A stretch of 64,000 nt of DNA from Diphasiastrum complanatum. Taxonomy: Eukaryota; Streptophyta; Lycopodiopsida; Lycopodiales; Lycopodiaceae. The stretch covers positions 52,308,592 through 52,372,591 of the forward strand of contig CM055097.1 of NCBI GenBank assembly GCA_029204225.1, given 5' to 3'. Every line of letters starts with the position of its first letter. Within the stretch, counting starts at the first letter, position 1. The position numbers and the translations under genes are program-made. Positions 34,594-47,548 of this stretch are shown piece after piece. Below the pieces are notes generated by a model, which saw only the letters and a program-made list of their open reading frames with translations, searched no databases and was not told where the DNA came from.

Positions 34594-37500
34594 TCATTGG
34601 CGAAACATTCGAAGTTTTCCATCTTCTGATCCACAGAAAAGCACATCTCCATTGAGCAAGAAACAAGTAATTTTGCTGCCAACATTGAAGGATGCTACCC
34701 TGGAAGGTCTCTCTCGTAGCCATACCTACATTGTGCAACATGTTCAAACATGTAGCCACCTTTGTTATTGAAGGCTGTTGCAAATATGAAAGCTCATTTG
34801 GAAGAAGATGGAAACTAACTGCTCTCTGAAACCTCTTTTATCTAGTGTAGGAGCTACAGAAATTGTATTTGATTTAATATGAGATCCTTGGTTAATCTAG
34901 AGGACAAGATAACTTAGGTGCAGTTGGTAAATATATTGGTATGCATATTTATATCTTTGGGTGTCTAGGATCACACAAGTTGAACAAGAAAACAAGAAAA
35001 TTTTCCTTATCAGAAATGATTAGCCATGCTATCAAAGAACAATAATGGTATAGCAGTAGTATGAGGGGAAAGAGAAAATCTGGAAGGAAGAAACTGTGAA
35101 CCTCGACAACTCCTGAGCTTGTACCAATGTATATAAATTCATCATTGATAGCCATAGCACGGACATCTGCAGAGGAGGATGCGATAGCTCCTACAAGGCT
35201 TTTATCTGCTTGATTCCAAACCTGGAATAGGGAAGAACACAGAGGTGATCAGTCTGAAATAGCATCTTTACAATAGAGTATACTACTGAAGGAGCATCAT
35301 GACAACTTCAAATCAGTCAGATCGATCCAGTTATGCCAGTTTCCATGAACACGCTAAACAACCTTTTCCACTTCATATGGTGGCTTTCAATGAAAATTCA
35401 CAAAAGGGAGAATCTATCGTAGACAAAACTTTCCGTAAAGCTAATCACAGTTTATGGTCACTCTCCTGTATGCAAATGTTCAAAATCAATCACTATCTTC
35501 ACATTAGCATTTCCTACTCATTCTAGAACATTTTGAGTGGTGATGTCTCTTTGATAATACCTTCACAGCTTTGCCGTCCATTGGAGCTCCGGCTGCGTAA
35601 ATACGGTCTCTGAAAACTTTGAGGGCATAAATCGGCGATTTGCCAATTAAAGTTCTTATGCCAGTTTGAATTGTCAGACTAGAGCCATCTTGTACGTCCA
35701 CTTCCTGCAGAACAAGAACTTTTTCAGCTGCACTAGAACCTGTCAATGCCATGTAGCCTATAGACCAACTAATTCTGATCATAACAAAACCTCCTATGTG
35801 GCAGGTTTTGGCCTTGCAGCTACAATATGCCTGGAGTTCATACTTACAAGGCGTAAAAGATCGTCAAGGAGGTTTAACAAGAATCACCTGGATGCTATTG
35901 TCAATACACCCACAGTAGACCTTCCCATCCGAATATGCAATGCACTGTACATGTTTTCCTGTGTTGAGTGGCTTGGCTGAGGTATTGTTCTCTCGGAGCA
36001 CCTGCACACCATCACAGATTCTGAGTGTCCCTGATCTTCCAGAAACACAAGCTGAGTATGCTTGAACAATTGTTCGCCCAAGAAATATCAGGAGATATCT
36101 TCCAGGCTTAATCAAGTGAAATCTCTTTTATCAAGTGACTGTAACCTAAATTGTTTTGTTTCACTAACATCAGCCATTGAGTCAGAGGGAGAAGCAGTGG
36201 CTAAAACTGATAGCAAACCTGGACTCCTGTGGTCTGAGGAATAACATATAGCAAAGAACCATTCAATATTAACCCATTCACTGCATCTTTCTGCTCAAGA
36301 ATATGCATGCATTGAATGGCTTCCTGCCCAAGGAGCCAAACCTACAATCCATGCCAAACTTGAAATGTTAGACTTTGTCTAAGAAAAATTAAGAGGCGTT
36401 TGCTCACACAAAACTGCGACTTCTCCTAAGTAGATTCCAATCTACCATACCTTTCATAAGTTGCAATCTATGGCATGGCACATACCCTTATAGTTCTGTC
36501 TATCGAACCACTGTACAGCTTGTCTGTGGACTGCGAGACTGCTAAGGTCGTAATGGATTTACTATGACTCTTCGCCTCAAACACAAAACTTGGTAATCTG
36601 TTCTTCCCATCCCATACCTTCACACAACAAACAATTTCGCGGTTGAGCGTCTAAATGTAGAATGCCACAAATCAGCGGTTCTGTTTTCTTCAGGATGAGC
36701 TTTAGTGATTCAAGGTAATTTTGAGGATGGGTAAAGGTGCAACCTTTATGGTTCCATCAGAGTGGCCAGTGAAGATGTATCCCCTCGCACGAGCAAACGT
36801 CCTGATTGCTCCATTTTTGTGCAAATCTATCTCGCCAACATCTTCATGCACCCATAGATCTGCCTGCTGACCGAGAAGTTAAAGCTCATAAACCATCATC
36901 AGAAAAAGTAATATTCCGCACAACAAATTGTCTTAGGAAATACTTACAGCATTCACGGAAGGATTTGTTGCAATCATTTCCAACATTTCCTTTGCCACCC
37001 ATGTCAACTTTTGCAGCTTCCTCAAGGGCCCACACATATCTTTAGCATAACTTGCTAGCTGCTTATTAGCCTCTGAAGATGCAAAGTTTTCTGGTTAGAA
37101 AATAGCTCCAGACATTATTGAACAAAACTGAAACATCTCAAAGCTTGTAGGAGTATACCACAGTTACAATCTAATTTGTTAATTAGTCCCACATTTCAAA
37201 GAACAAGAAGAGAAGGAAGAGAAGAAGCTTCTGATTACCTGGGCCTTGTAGGATGCTATGCAAGGCAAGGGCAGCAAGTACTTGCTCCTGGATATTTTGG
37301 GAAGATTTGAAAATGGCTAAAAAAGGATTAAATAAACTGAGATGTGCAACTGTATTAAGACCCGTGTCAGGTAGCTGTGGAAGCATCCTCAGGAGCCAGA
37401 CTGCACTTATCATAGATGATCTTGAGAGCTTTGATATTTGGCTTCTCATGCTGAATGCTAAGGCACTGAGTATAGAGCCTTGCTCATACCCTAAAAGTGC

Positions 37501-40360
37501 TCTAGCTAACCTTTTCTCCCACCCTTTTTTTACCTTTTCTTCTTCCTGTACACAAACATGGATTTGTTTAAACATATCCTGTAAAAAAAATTTCAAATTC
37601 AACTACTTCCCTCCAGGAACCTCTGCAATTCAAAGGGCTTCCTGGGAGAAATACTCACCACTGCAATAACCTCATCATAGATCCAGTCTTCACTTTGGAT
37701 AGCCTCACTATATTCCTTGTTTCCTTCTTCCAGGTCAGCAGTTTTCAGTAGCAATGCCTCAGTTAGAGCCTTTCCAGAGCTTGAAAAATGGCCAACCAAA
37801 GCAAACAATGTCTGTGCTGCTTCTACTTGTACAGCAGGTGATTCTTTACAATGAAGAGATTCAATCAGTGCTTCCACGGCCTCATCCCTGTAAATACTTC
37901 GCCTATGATGCTCCTCCTATGCAAGCATTGCTTACAATGTCAAATGAAGTAAAAAACCATTTCTAGATTGATTAAAAAGAACTTGCATGAAAGCTATAAA
38001 TTTCTAATAACCCAGAAAGGATTGAGGACTCGTTTGAGGAAACATACCAGGAGGTCAAGTTGCAAGAGGAGGCCTGCTGTTAAGGGCCGTTGCTCTAATG
38101 GAGCTAGTTGGAGATGGGCCAGTAGCACGTGCATGCTACTCAACATGCCTTTAGATTTGACAAACTGAAGAATGAGGTTATTGAGTGTTCTCCTGATCAA
38201 AATCGTAGCAGACGAACAGAAATTCAGCAGTTGAGTTTTAATGTTCCCCAGAAACTTTTCTATTCAAACAAAGGTACAATATCCCGGGACCCAGAGCTGG
38301 CAAGTGTTTTGGACTTTACGAATACAGGACAGAGGCTGCAAATGAACTTTTGTATCTTTGTACTTGGTTTTTCAAACGAAAGGTTTTTATTCATTACTGC
38401 AGGGAGTTCTTATTACGTGAAAGTCTTTGTTAGACAAACAAAGTGACCAGAATTTGCTTGTGTTTGCAGCGTACAATCTGAGACTTAGAACAATTTTTTG
38501 ACTCAGAAAATTAGATATATTTGTTCAAACCATAGTTCTTAATGAATTATGGCAGAATTCTCTCCTGTTCTGACGTACGGAATAGATGTATCCCAATAGC
38601 ATCAACAATAACTGGAATAAGCTTTAGAATGTGAGTGATTCTAGCTATTGATCACCTGCTGAGACGGACAAGCTCTGAGAAAAATGAGATGGCAACCATT
38701 CTTTCTGTGCCAATGGCACTGTGAAGAATATCCAGCACTAACGCCAAATCTGCTTCATGAGCAATGGCACTTCTGCAGCCACCATCATCTTGCATACAGG
38801 ACAAAAGTAGTATAACTGCATCTAATCTTTCCTCCGGGATATTGCTGTCTAGACTATTGACCAATGCAAGCACCGGGTCTGAAGAAATGAGTCGTTGTAC
38901 ATTATTGCCAAGATTACTAGATTTGTCTATTGAAATTAACTGACGCATCAAATCAAGTGCAGCTCTTTTGGGGCGCATCGATGATGGTGGCTCTCCTACA
39001 GCATTTTCCTCTTCCTCTTTGATGACGTTAACAAGATCTGGAATCAGATCCATTTTTGAAATTTGTGACATAGGTGGTTTCAATTGATGCAGTAAAACAA
39101 CTGCAGTTGTGAACCCTCTTTTCAATAGCCCAGAAATGCACTTCAGATCAGGGTCTGCCTTTAGAATACTTGGCTTGACAAACTCATTTGTTTTCATGAG
39201 TTCTGACAGTATGTGTATTGTTGCACTCCAAACATCTGTGGACTCAGAATTAGAAAGAATTTCAATAAATGCATCAATCACATTTGCCTTGGTCAAGTAT
39301 TTTTCAAGATTGAGATGCCCTTTGGCCTCAAACCAGATGTCCTTTACATTCAGCACTGATTCTTCACATTCTTGAAGATCTTCAGACTCACAAAGAAAGG
39401 AGAGAGCTTGCTTTAGATCATTAATCAATCCCATTTCTGGCTCCTCTGCTGGACTCCTTGGAGACAAGTCTATACTGTGTTTGTTGGGGAGATGGTAGAT
39501 TGTGGTAGTCCCTGAGGAGGTGCTACATGGAGAACTTTGAGGAGAGCACACTGAGCCTTGATCTCGATGATTCTTTGAGCGACGGATTGAGTATATAGGC
39601 GTCTGAGGTCCAGAAAAACCCGAGCTAAATTCTTCAGCGATATCCGGATGTGTTTCCTTCCAGCTAACAACTAATCTCTTGAGAACATAATTTGTCTTTG
39701 GCAGAGAGCTCCTGTTCAGTGGTTGGCGAGTAATTGGGCAGGTATTATTTCCACGATCCAGCCATTCTTTAATTGCTTTTTTCTCGTAAGTTTGCCCTGT
39801 CTCTAGTGTGACCGGATCATTGAAAAGATGACCTGTAATGGGGCATACAAAGTCCTTTGGAGGCCTTGTCACTACACGAGCTTTTTCATCGTCATCATCC
39901 AAGTATGAGCTGCACAATTTGAACGATCAATAAGTCTCATAAAAAGCAAATCCAGAACGCAATTAGGTAATGAAGTTCAATCAAATAATTAGACTGACGA
40001 GAGAAAAAAAAAATTATCCTGAAGAATTTCTTGTTCTGTAAAGCAAAAATCAAAGAAAGTCATTAAATCCATTACCTACTAGCATTATGCTCAAAAGACA
40101 TATCCATAACCTCATCTTCAGCGTTGTCTTGAATATCTTCTTTCAAGAACTTTCCAAATGAGATGTTACTATGAAGGATATGTTTTTCATCAGAAATATT
40201 AGGTTTCTTTGTTGGAGCGTGCGATTCAGCTTCCTGTATTCAGGTTTTCATGCAGTGAAGTGTTATATCAAAACATAAACCAGGGCTTTTCGCCCGAATC
40301 CTCAAGAGCATAACTTCATTGTACACAACAGACAGTGAAGGGAAACAAAGACTCTCTGAC

Positions 40361-40406
<46 letters not shown>

Positions 40407-42884
40407 TGTGCAGCACTTGTAGGGCGCAATAACACACATACACCCACACACAAATATATGGATTTTAATTCTATGAACGTACCGAAACATAATAAAAGGG
40501 AGATGTACATTCCTGAGTGGAATCCACCCATAAACAGTGAAGACCATTTACTCCAAAAACGCATAGCTCAAACTATATACAAACAAATCCGTACTTATGT
40601 AATCAGCATCCAACAGTTATATATAAGTATACAGTATAATTGATTTTTGGTTTGAAGATTAGCAACAATAAGTCACAGCAGAACCTTATCATTATTAAGT
40701 GCAATCCATATGCTTACTTATGAGCTCTATCTTACCTCCATCTGATCTGCCTTGGTCTCTTCTATGTCACTGGATGTGGAAAGATGTGATTCATGCAAAG
40801 ATTGCAAGACGAAATTGGTTTCTCTACACATCTGATCCAGTGATTCTGAGACTGTGCAGAATTCGCCAGAATGTTGCTGCTCTTTTTCCTGTGAATCGGG
40901 ACTATAAGATTTCGTCCTTTTTCTCTGTGGAGGTAAAACCTGCAATGTTTCCTGAGCTGCATTATCCCGTCTGAAGATACCAATCTGATTGTCATGGCCC
41001 CACAGGCCGCTGGATGCAAAAGTGTAAGATGAAGTGCTGAATATGTCCCCCTTAGGCGCCTCCGAATTCTTAGGGCTGCTGTTCTCCTTCCAAGCACTAT
41101 CGTTTCCATCGTCTTCCTCCCAGATGGGCTGCAAAATGTTTGAACATTTTATACAATCGTGTTAGTGCCAGATGCCACTTATTTGGACAAAGTATTGAAA
41201 AGAAAGGTTTGGGTAAGAAGTTGTGTTACATTGTTACAGCTTAGGGTCAAGAAAAAATCCGTCGCGGTCACTGAGCTCCGCCTGTAAAAGAACACAAGAA
41301 AAAGTTGAAAATGTGATTTCATTTTCCATAAAATAAGCTAATATGACGAAATGGAACCAGTACTAGCAGCCAATTTGCCTTTGAAAGCAAACAGATTGGG
41401 TAAATCAGACAAAAGTATACTTACCTGTAAATTTTTGCCTTCATAGCTACATATAATTTCACACATATAAGCTTGCGATAAGTCTAATTAGGTGAGAAAT
41501 TTGGTTGAACCTTAAGTAATTCTCCTAGTTATATTTCAAGCTACACAAACATATTCGAGTACTTCTTGAAACTCCACCAAGAATTTATTCGATTCACTTC
41601 AGGTGATGTCGAAGCTCAGCTCGTAGAGTATAAAAACTACTAAGAACTTATAAATCTCCAAATCTGAATACATAATGTCAAGAGAATATCAGATGAGTGA
41701 TAGGCCGTTCCCAATTGATGATAGATTACCATATAGGTTTTCCCAATTGATGATAGATTAGCATATAGGTTTTCCTAGTATTGTCAAAGATCACATTTAA
41801 CCGTTCCATACTAGGGCTGTGGTATGTAGAATCGCAAGGCACATCAATATAACAGTGATATTCTTTTAATTATTTTGGAGCTGACATGCTGATCTATCAT
41901 GAGATAGATGTAAGAACATTCCAGAAAATCTAAATCTAACCTGTTTTTTGAGGACCCCATGTCCTCTTCCACTGGTGATTGGTCTGGTGATTGGTCAGGA
42001 TCATCAAATGAGTCTTGTGGTGATGTGCCATATTCCAAAAGCTTCTGAAAATCACCCAATTCTCGCCGAGGAGTCATCGGAGGTTCGGCAATCGGCGAAA
42101 GATTCGCTGCCCACTTCTTGGGGGACTCAAGAGTGAGCCGATCTCTGTAATATCGTGCATATCTGCGTGTGTGATCGTCAAGTGAGTCCTGATATAGATT
42201 TTCTAGGTGCTGCAGTTGCTCTGCTTGATCTGGATTTACTTTGGACAGAAGCTTTTTGCCTGTACAAAAATCATCTCTTGAGTAGCTGTCAGCTTGCTCC
42301 TCAGGCTCTTCCGATGGTGATAAAATTTTCTCTCGCTGCTCTGAATACCAGGTGGTGATACTGGTGAGGTGAGGGAGGAAGAGACGTTCCCAAATAGCAG
42401 GAGCAAAATCTACCCTTGAAAAGAAAGGATCTACTTCGAACATGTCCATCACGTGCTTTGCTGCAGTGTGATCATCGTCTCTTAGCTTCCACACAAAAGC
42501 AAGATTGAGATGCGCCCAAGCAGAAAGATAAGAATTAGGAACGTTTGCAGTGGTGGTTGAGACATCAAGGAGGGCGCACACTTGAAGCATTTTCTCAGCA
42601 TAGCCTAGCCGCGCGCATCTAGTTTCCTCGTTGGTTGTGCGAATGGCTTCCTCAAATGCATCCATGCCCCAGTCTAAGTTTGCCAGAATTGCCTGCTCCG
42701 CGTAATGAACAGGGCCTTCACCATCGCCCTGACACTTAAGCCTTTCGGCGCACTGCTCTTTGTGCTGTTGCCGATGTTCACTGTCTAATAAAGCGTCTGA
42801 TATGTAGCTACTGACGAGCGATACAAGCATTGTTTCCATTGCTTCTGGATCCTTGGCTGATCTAAACATCTGCAGATCATCCAT
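34594..42884 (-). CDS. CERBERUS: LIN/CERBERUS-type U-box E3 ubiquitin ligase with ARM-like and WD40 domains, 16 exons
   Basis: Exons, minus strand: 42884..41941, 41281..41230, 41128..40736, 40233..40076, 39909..38656, 38192..38048, 37916..37659, 37545..37239, 37072..36948, 36863..36744, 36617..36486, 36341..36219, 36001..35888, 35704..35561, 35221..35102, 34725..34594. Every junction is GT-AG and keeps phase; the sum is 4,521 bases (1,506 codons plus stop), close to legume LIN. The N-terminal domain has QHKEQCAERL, LANLDWGMDAFEEAI and PNSYLSAWAHLNLAFVWKLR. The U-box (residues ~532-605) has PPKDFVCPITGHLFNDPVTL and CPITRQPL. ARM-like helices fill ~690-1150, and WD40 blades from ~1213 end in GSEDGKLRMFRQ. 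In legumes the protein acts in the nucleus on rhizobial and mycorrhizal infection. The start is ATG 42884; the frame opens 21 codons earlier without an ATG. The second exon (52 bases) is the least certain. Confidence 0.92.
40366..40403 (+). repeat. (CT)n microsatellite in intron 3 of the LIN/CERBERUS gene
   Basis: About 38 bases of CT between exons 3 and 4. In the sense of the gene it is (GA)n. Frames across it are artefacts. Confidence 0.93.
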
Positions 42885-43460
42885 CTTCTTTAACGTAAAC
42901 GTATCAAGAGACGGGTCCCTCCTTTCTTTGAATAGCCGGTCGTTCACATATTTCAGCTACTGATCCTAAACTCATGAGTAGAATCGTTATACTGTGAAAC
43001 AACTGATTCGCGCCCTCTCGTAGCGTCTAAGAGCTAAACACTCTAGTCATAGTGCACGTGCAACCGATAATCAAACTTGAAGTTTCCAGGTGATTCTAAA
43101 CTGCTCCATCTGGAAACCTATTCCGTCTACACCATTTTCGCATCATGATACCATTCTGCTATCCTTCTCCGCCATGTTCCGGCAAATCCATGGGACTAAT
43201 TCTAAGTTCGGATTGTTTTCTCCAGATTGAGTACACAATTCAGCTTGTCAGCCTTGGCTCGTGAACATGATCATAGCTATCTGGGCAAATCTATGCCTTG
43301 AATATGGATGAGGCAAAGCCATAGCTGAAGCTTGTACGAGCCCATGCCTTTGACCTGATCGCCAGTATATATCAGTCCGTGTGAACGAAAAAACAAGATC
43401 ACATCGTAACAGAGGGAGCGGTTTTCTGATACTATATATAACGTGAGGCACTGCAGCGTC
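42885..43460 (-). promoter_or_regulatory. Probable 5' UTR and core promoter of the LIN/CERBERUS gene
   Basis: On the minus strand GTTATATATAGTATCAG at about 43,441-43,428 is the best TATA-like element upstream of the start codon. It would give a 5' leader of roughly 500 bases, possibly with an intron, since cag|tag acceptor-like sites occur at about 42,960. This is inference from position only. Confidence 0.35.
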
Positions 43461-43814
43461 GTGTCTGTTCCTTTCGTTGAATTAATCTTTAATTCCCAAA
43501 AGGGTATTAGAAGGATGCATCAAGGTCAAGATCCGCCATAGCCATAGATAATATGCAAAACTCATGTTGCAATGCAAATTCACTGGATGAAAACTACTTC
43601 CAGCCGCAGAACCTCCTTTCACTGGTCTTCTACTGATCACGCGCATAATCCTAGCATCCAATTACGACCATCGCAGCTCTACATGACCCAGATTGCCGCA
43701 TCTTCCTCTTTTGATCGAATTATGAAGCTGAAATCTATCAGCAATGTTCAAGTATAGAACGCCATAAACGACGAGCGAGAGAGAGGAAGAGGTGGAGAGG
43801 TGTGCCTCGTAAAC

Positions 43815-43816
<2 letters not shown>

Positions 43817-43848
<32 letters not shown>

Positions 43849-43865
43849 TGTGTGTGTGTGCGCGT
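43817..43865 (+). repeat. (GA)n(GT)n compound microsatellite
   Basis: GA repeated to about 43,846, then GT and CGCGTGTG. It lies upstream of the LIN/CERBERUS promoter region. It is flanked by three partial copies of AACGACGAGCGAGAG or AACGACGAGAGAG (43,767, 43,812, 43,883), so a short unit around it has been duplicated. Confidence 0.85.
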
Positions 43866-43981
43866 GTGGAGTAAAACGTGAGAAACGACGAGCGAGAGCG
43901 GGCGAATGAACGTAGGATGGGCCAATTTTTAGGGTTCTTGACAAAGCCTAACACTATTATTAGTATTTTCAAAGAGGACAC

Positions 43982-45122
43982 ACATTATATTGTCAAGAGG
44001 AGGAACAACATTATATTATTGTGAGGAAGAGGAGAGAACATAGGTTGATGTGGTGGTTTTGATGGGGCAGGTCACCCTCGGAGGCCATTTCTCCTGGGAA
44101 GGGCCTTCGGATGAGGGCGGTAGCCTGCTCGAGGCGAAAGACCCTTCCCACGGCGGAATATCCTCGAAAGTGACCTTCTGCGGCGTGAAAGTTTTTTGCT
44201 GAAGAATTTTGTTTTCTAATGCATCTTCAGTGCGGAAGATCATGTAAATCTTTTTTACGTCCCAAAAGGTGCATGTAAAAATTTTGGAAAAAAAAAGGAA
44301 GCGCATAAATTACATTATGTGATATTCATGAAAAAGCAAAAAATTATTTTGAGTGTATTGTAAGTAATGTTAATATTTTTTACTTAAGTTTTAGGGAGAA
44401 AACTAGTGCAATGCATCTCATGAGTTTACTTGCCCTTAAAAGAAAGCAATAGCATTTTCAGTCTCTATTGACAGGCAAATCTAAAAATTGCCCTTTTTTT
44501 AGAAAGGCAAATTTTAAAAGTTAAACTTCATACTAAGTAGGATTTTAAATTTTGCTTAAAAAATAGGTAAGGTTGTTTTTAATAGGAACAAAAATTCTTA
44601 CACATTTAGATTTTGAAATGCAACCCTCAAAAACGTCAAATTCCAACCTTGTTATGGGTGTGTCAAGTAAAACATAACAGAAGACGAGAGGAGATAGAGA
44701 CATAGAATGGGGGGGTGGCATTTGAGATACTCTTTCTTGTTAGTAATTGTGGTTTTCTCTTGAGATAATAAGCCATACATAGTTTTTTTCATAATAAACT
44801 ATTGGAGATACTCTTTTTTTTGTTGGTAACCATGGTTTTCTCTTGAGATAATAAGCCATACCTAGTTCTTTTTTTTTATAAGGAACTATCGCCACTTGTA
44901 GAGTTGTGCCCATTGCATTAACTATATACCTTATAGCTGGGTGGTGAGATTTTGGATGTGTGCAACTAACTATAGTTGGGTGAGTTCTTGGATGTTGTGC
45001 ACATATAGTAAAACAAATAAGGAATAAAAACTCACACCATTTTTGTATTTTTGGTCTTTCGGAGTGGAATCACTCCATTGCATGGAAGTGCACATCCATG
45101 TTGGGTAATGGAGCTAAAATAT

Positions 45123-45126
<4 letters not shown>
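43982..45126. other. Intergenic DNA; GC-rich patch at 44,060-44,200, otherwise nothing
   Basis: A 140-base GC-rich patch stands out from AT-rich surroundings and is open on both strands, but I do not recognise either translation. The word TTCTCTTGAGATAATAAGCCATACATAGTT near 44,755 recurs at 44,831, a short tandem duplication of ~75 bases. No gene is seen. Confidence 0.4.

Positions 45127-45200
<74 letters not shown>
45127..45200 (+). repeat. (GA)37 microsatellite
   Basis: Uninterrupted GA run of about 74 bases. Confidence 0.95.
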
Positions 45201-45202
<2 letters not shown>

Positions 45203-45801
45203 CATTTTGAAATGGCAATATGCTTAATGTATCAAAAAACCTGGGTTGGTTTTCAATATGAGTCAAGTTAAAGTTCTTTGTGGTTTCAACTCAAAGTGCA
45301 TGCATGGCTTTTATATTGAAACTGCAAAAAGTGCCAGGGCCCTCTAGCCCTAGCATAATATGTATTTTGGTGCAAGTCCAAGACTAAGACTTTGACAAGA
45401 CTTTAAAGCAAGTCCAAGAGTCAGGGCTTGACACGAAGGTTCACATTCTAAAAGTTAAAACGCTATAAACAAAAGTTGAGTGATGATTATTCTTCTTCCA
45501 TATTCTCGTCCTTATATATATCCTTTTTAATACATTTTTCTTTTTGAAACTATGCTTTGTTGTACTTTGGATTAAATTTCTTTTTGCCAAAATTAATTTT
45601 TTTTTTGTAGAGACTAGGTTTTATTCCCTACCTCTCAAATCCAAGTGCCCTTTGTCCTTGTGCATTCACAAACTTGGTGTGACAATTTTGTTAATTTGGA
45701 CTCTTTTTTTTGTCTCAACTCTATTCAATCTAGATTCTATATGAGGAGCTCTACTTAAATATAGTAAATGGGAACTACCATATTAACCATCGCGGATTAG
45801 G

Positions 45802-47270
45802 TTAGCAACAACTTATTGGCTTCAGCCTTATTGATATAACTATGTACAAAACTAACATGACAAAATAACTCCCTTCCTTGAAATCGATTATTTTTTGTCT
45901 TTCCTTGCAAGGGGAAAGACTGTGTTTAGGTTGCTCAAAGAAACTTGCAAAAAAGTCAATGAGATTGAGTTGATGCTTTTGTGATGTCTTCATGAATTCT
46001 TTGTATCACGGTCATCTTCATCCGGTAGTCCTGATCAATATTGTGGTCCCAAGCCAATAATTTTGATTCTTCCATTGTCAAGCCAACAAATGCAATGGCA
46101 CTCACAGTTCAAAAGCTTGGGATATGGGGATACTCTTGAGATAATTGTTTTCGAGCTTGTAAACTGTGTATCCCCCCAAGAACAAAAAAATGATATGAAT
46201 CTAATAAACAAAAATCAAAATTTGCAACATCGTTGCATTCGTTGGGATCAACCAAAACAACAAAGGGAGTAACTATGGCCTGTGTATGATCTTTAAATTT
46301 TATTTTTAAATTATGTACATGTGTTTCATTAGGCTCTCTAACTTCCATTGGCCTGTCTCCTGTTATTGGGTCTACAGGTGGCCTATCACACTGATTTATG
46401 TCTAAAATGAAAGTTGTTTCTTTTGTTTTTTTTGTTTTATGGATATCTTCTCTTAATTTGGCAAGTTCGGAGCTGTCTTGTAATGGGCGGATGGATGCAC
46501 CAGTTAGTGACAAAGATGGTTCGGTGGCGGCTTTTTTGCTTTCAGCAGAAGGGATGGACTTATGGTGATGTGTAGCCATGGTCTTTGGGCGTGACTTAGG
46601 TCTAGTGGGCGAAGTCTCAGAAATATTATGAGATCTTTTTTTTTTGGGATGAGGGACGACTACGGTTTCATCCTCAACATTTTCAGAGGCCGGCTTTGTG
46701 ACCTGAGCAATGGTAGAAGCGGGCTTGCGAGGTCCAATAGATACACCTTTTGAACTCCATAATGAATAGACCGGATCTTTTCCCTCAGCAATAGCAGCTA
46801 AAACCATTTTTAAACATTGCTTCATGCTCTGGACAGAAACAAAAATCAAGTTTAAAATATAATGACTAAAAGCTTAAATCTAAAAGTTCAAATAATTTTA
46901 TATCTAATAACAACTATGCTAAGCATGAAACAAACATGATTAAAAATATATTTCATAATTACTCACCAAAGTAACTAGAGCTTTATCAAAATAGGCTTTG
47001 ATGGCCTCATCCTGACAAAGTCGGATCTTTATCATAGTCTCGTTCAGAATGAAAATAGAACGAGACTTATCCGTCTCCTTTACAAGTATATTCACAAAAC
47101 CTTCTTCCTGATCCTCATCTGGTTGATCGATCCTCATCTGGTTGATCCGCAAGCAATCTTTCTTGAAATTTGAATTGCGAGTCTCCTCTGCAAGGCTTCT
47201 CAGCTAAATGAATAAAAATCCGAAAGCTTTGTGTTGTTGACCCCTTTGGTGAAATAGTACATAAATTTTT
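45802..47270 (-). pseudogene. Decayed spliced gene with a ParB-like 'GG.H' motif
   Basis: One exon ends ...FDKALVTL at 46967 (donor TTG|GTGAGT). The next starts 46828 (acceptor gtccag) in the same phase and runs to 46109. It has a KKKR basic patch, a Ser/Pro-rich middle, then DRPPVDPITGDRPMEVREPN, VTPFVVLVDPNE and YHFFVLGGIHSLQARKQL. The last resembles the G.HR..A turn of ParB/sulfiredoxin-like folds. Decay is visible. A 19-base tandem duplication (GATCAACCAGATGAGGATC twice, near 47,120-47,157) shifts the frame. A second shift near 46,110 moves the reading to SAIAFVGLTMEESKLLAWDH, and a third follows near 45,990. Upstream, 48,230..48,115 could be a 5' exon with donor ATG|GTAAGA. The family is not firmly recognised; a multicopy or transposon-derived protein is possible. 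Exons and frameshifts are seen; the ParB link is inference. Confidence 0.5.
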
Positions 47271-47548
47271 TCTTATCTTTTAACGGAATATCTTGAGGTT
47301 TCCCGAAATTTTAAAAGAAATCCTCGACATTTCAAAAACTATCAAAGACAATTGAAAATCTGCAAAAAAAAAGACTTTTTAGAATGCTATCTTAATGAAA
47401 ATGCTGAAAACTTTAATAAAACAAGCCATTTTTGTGAAAATAATTTAAAAAACAAAACTACAAATTCAACATATTTTCTTACTAAAACATCTCAAAAGGA
47501 TCACTTTTCTGAAACAAAGCGTTGTAAAACAAGAAAATACGAGCAGGG

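Noticed and set aside
42885-42947. GTG at 42,947 as the start of the LIN/CERBERUS protein
   Set aside because: Nuclear plant genes rarely start at GTG. The next in-frame ATG at 42,884 begins a stretch that aligns in position with the known N-terminus, and an in-frame TAG lies a few codons upstream.
44016-44306. 96-codon minus-strand frame in a GC-rich patch
   Set aside because: Open on both strands because of composition, no known domain, no matching splice sites.
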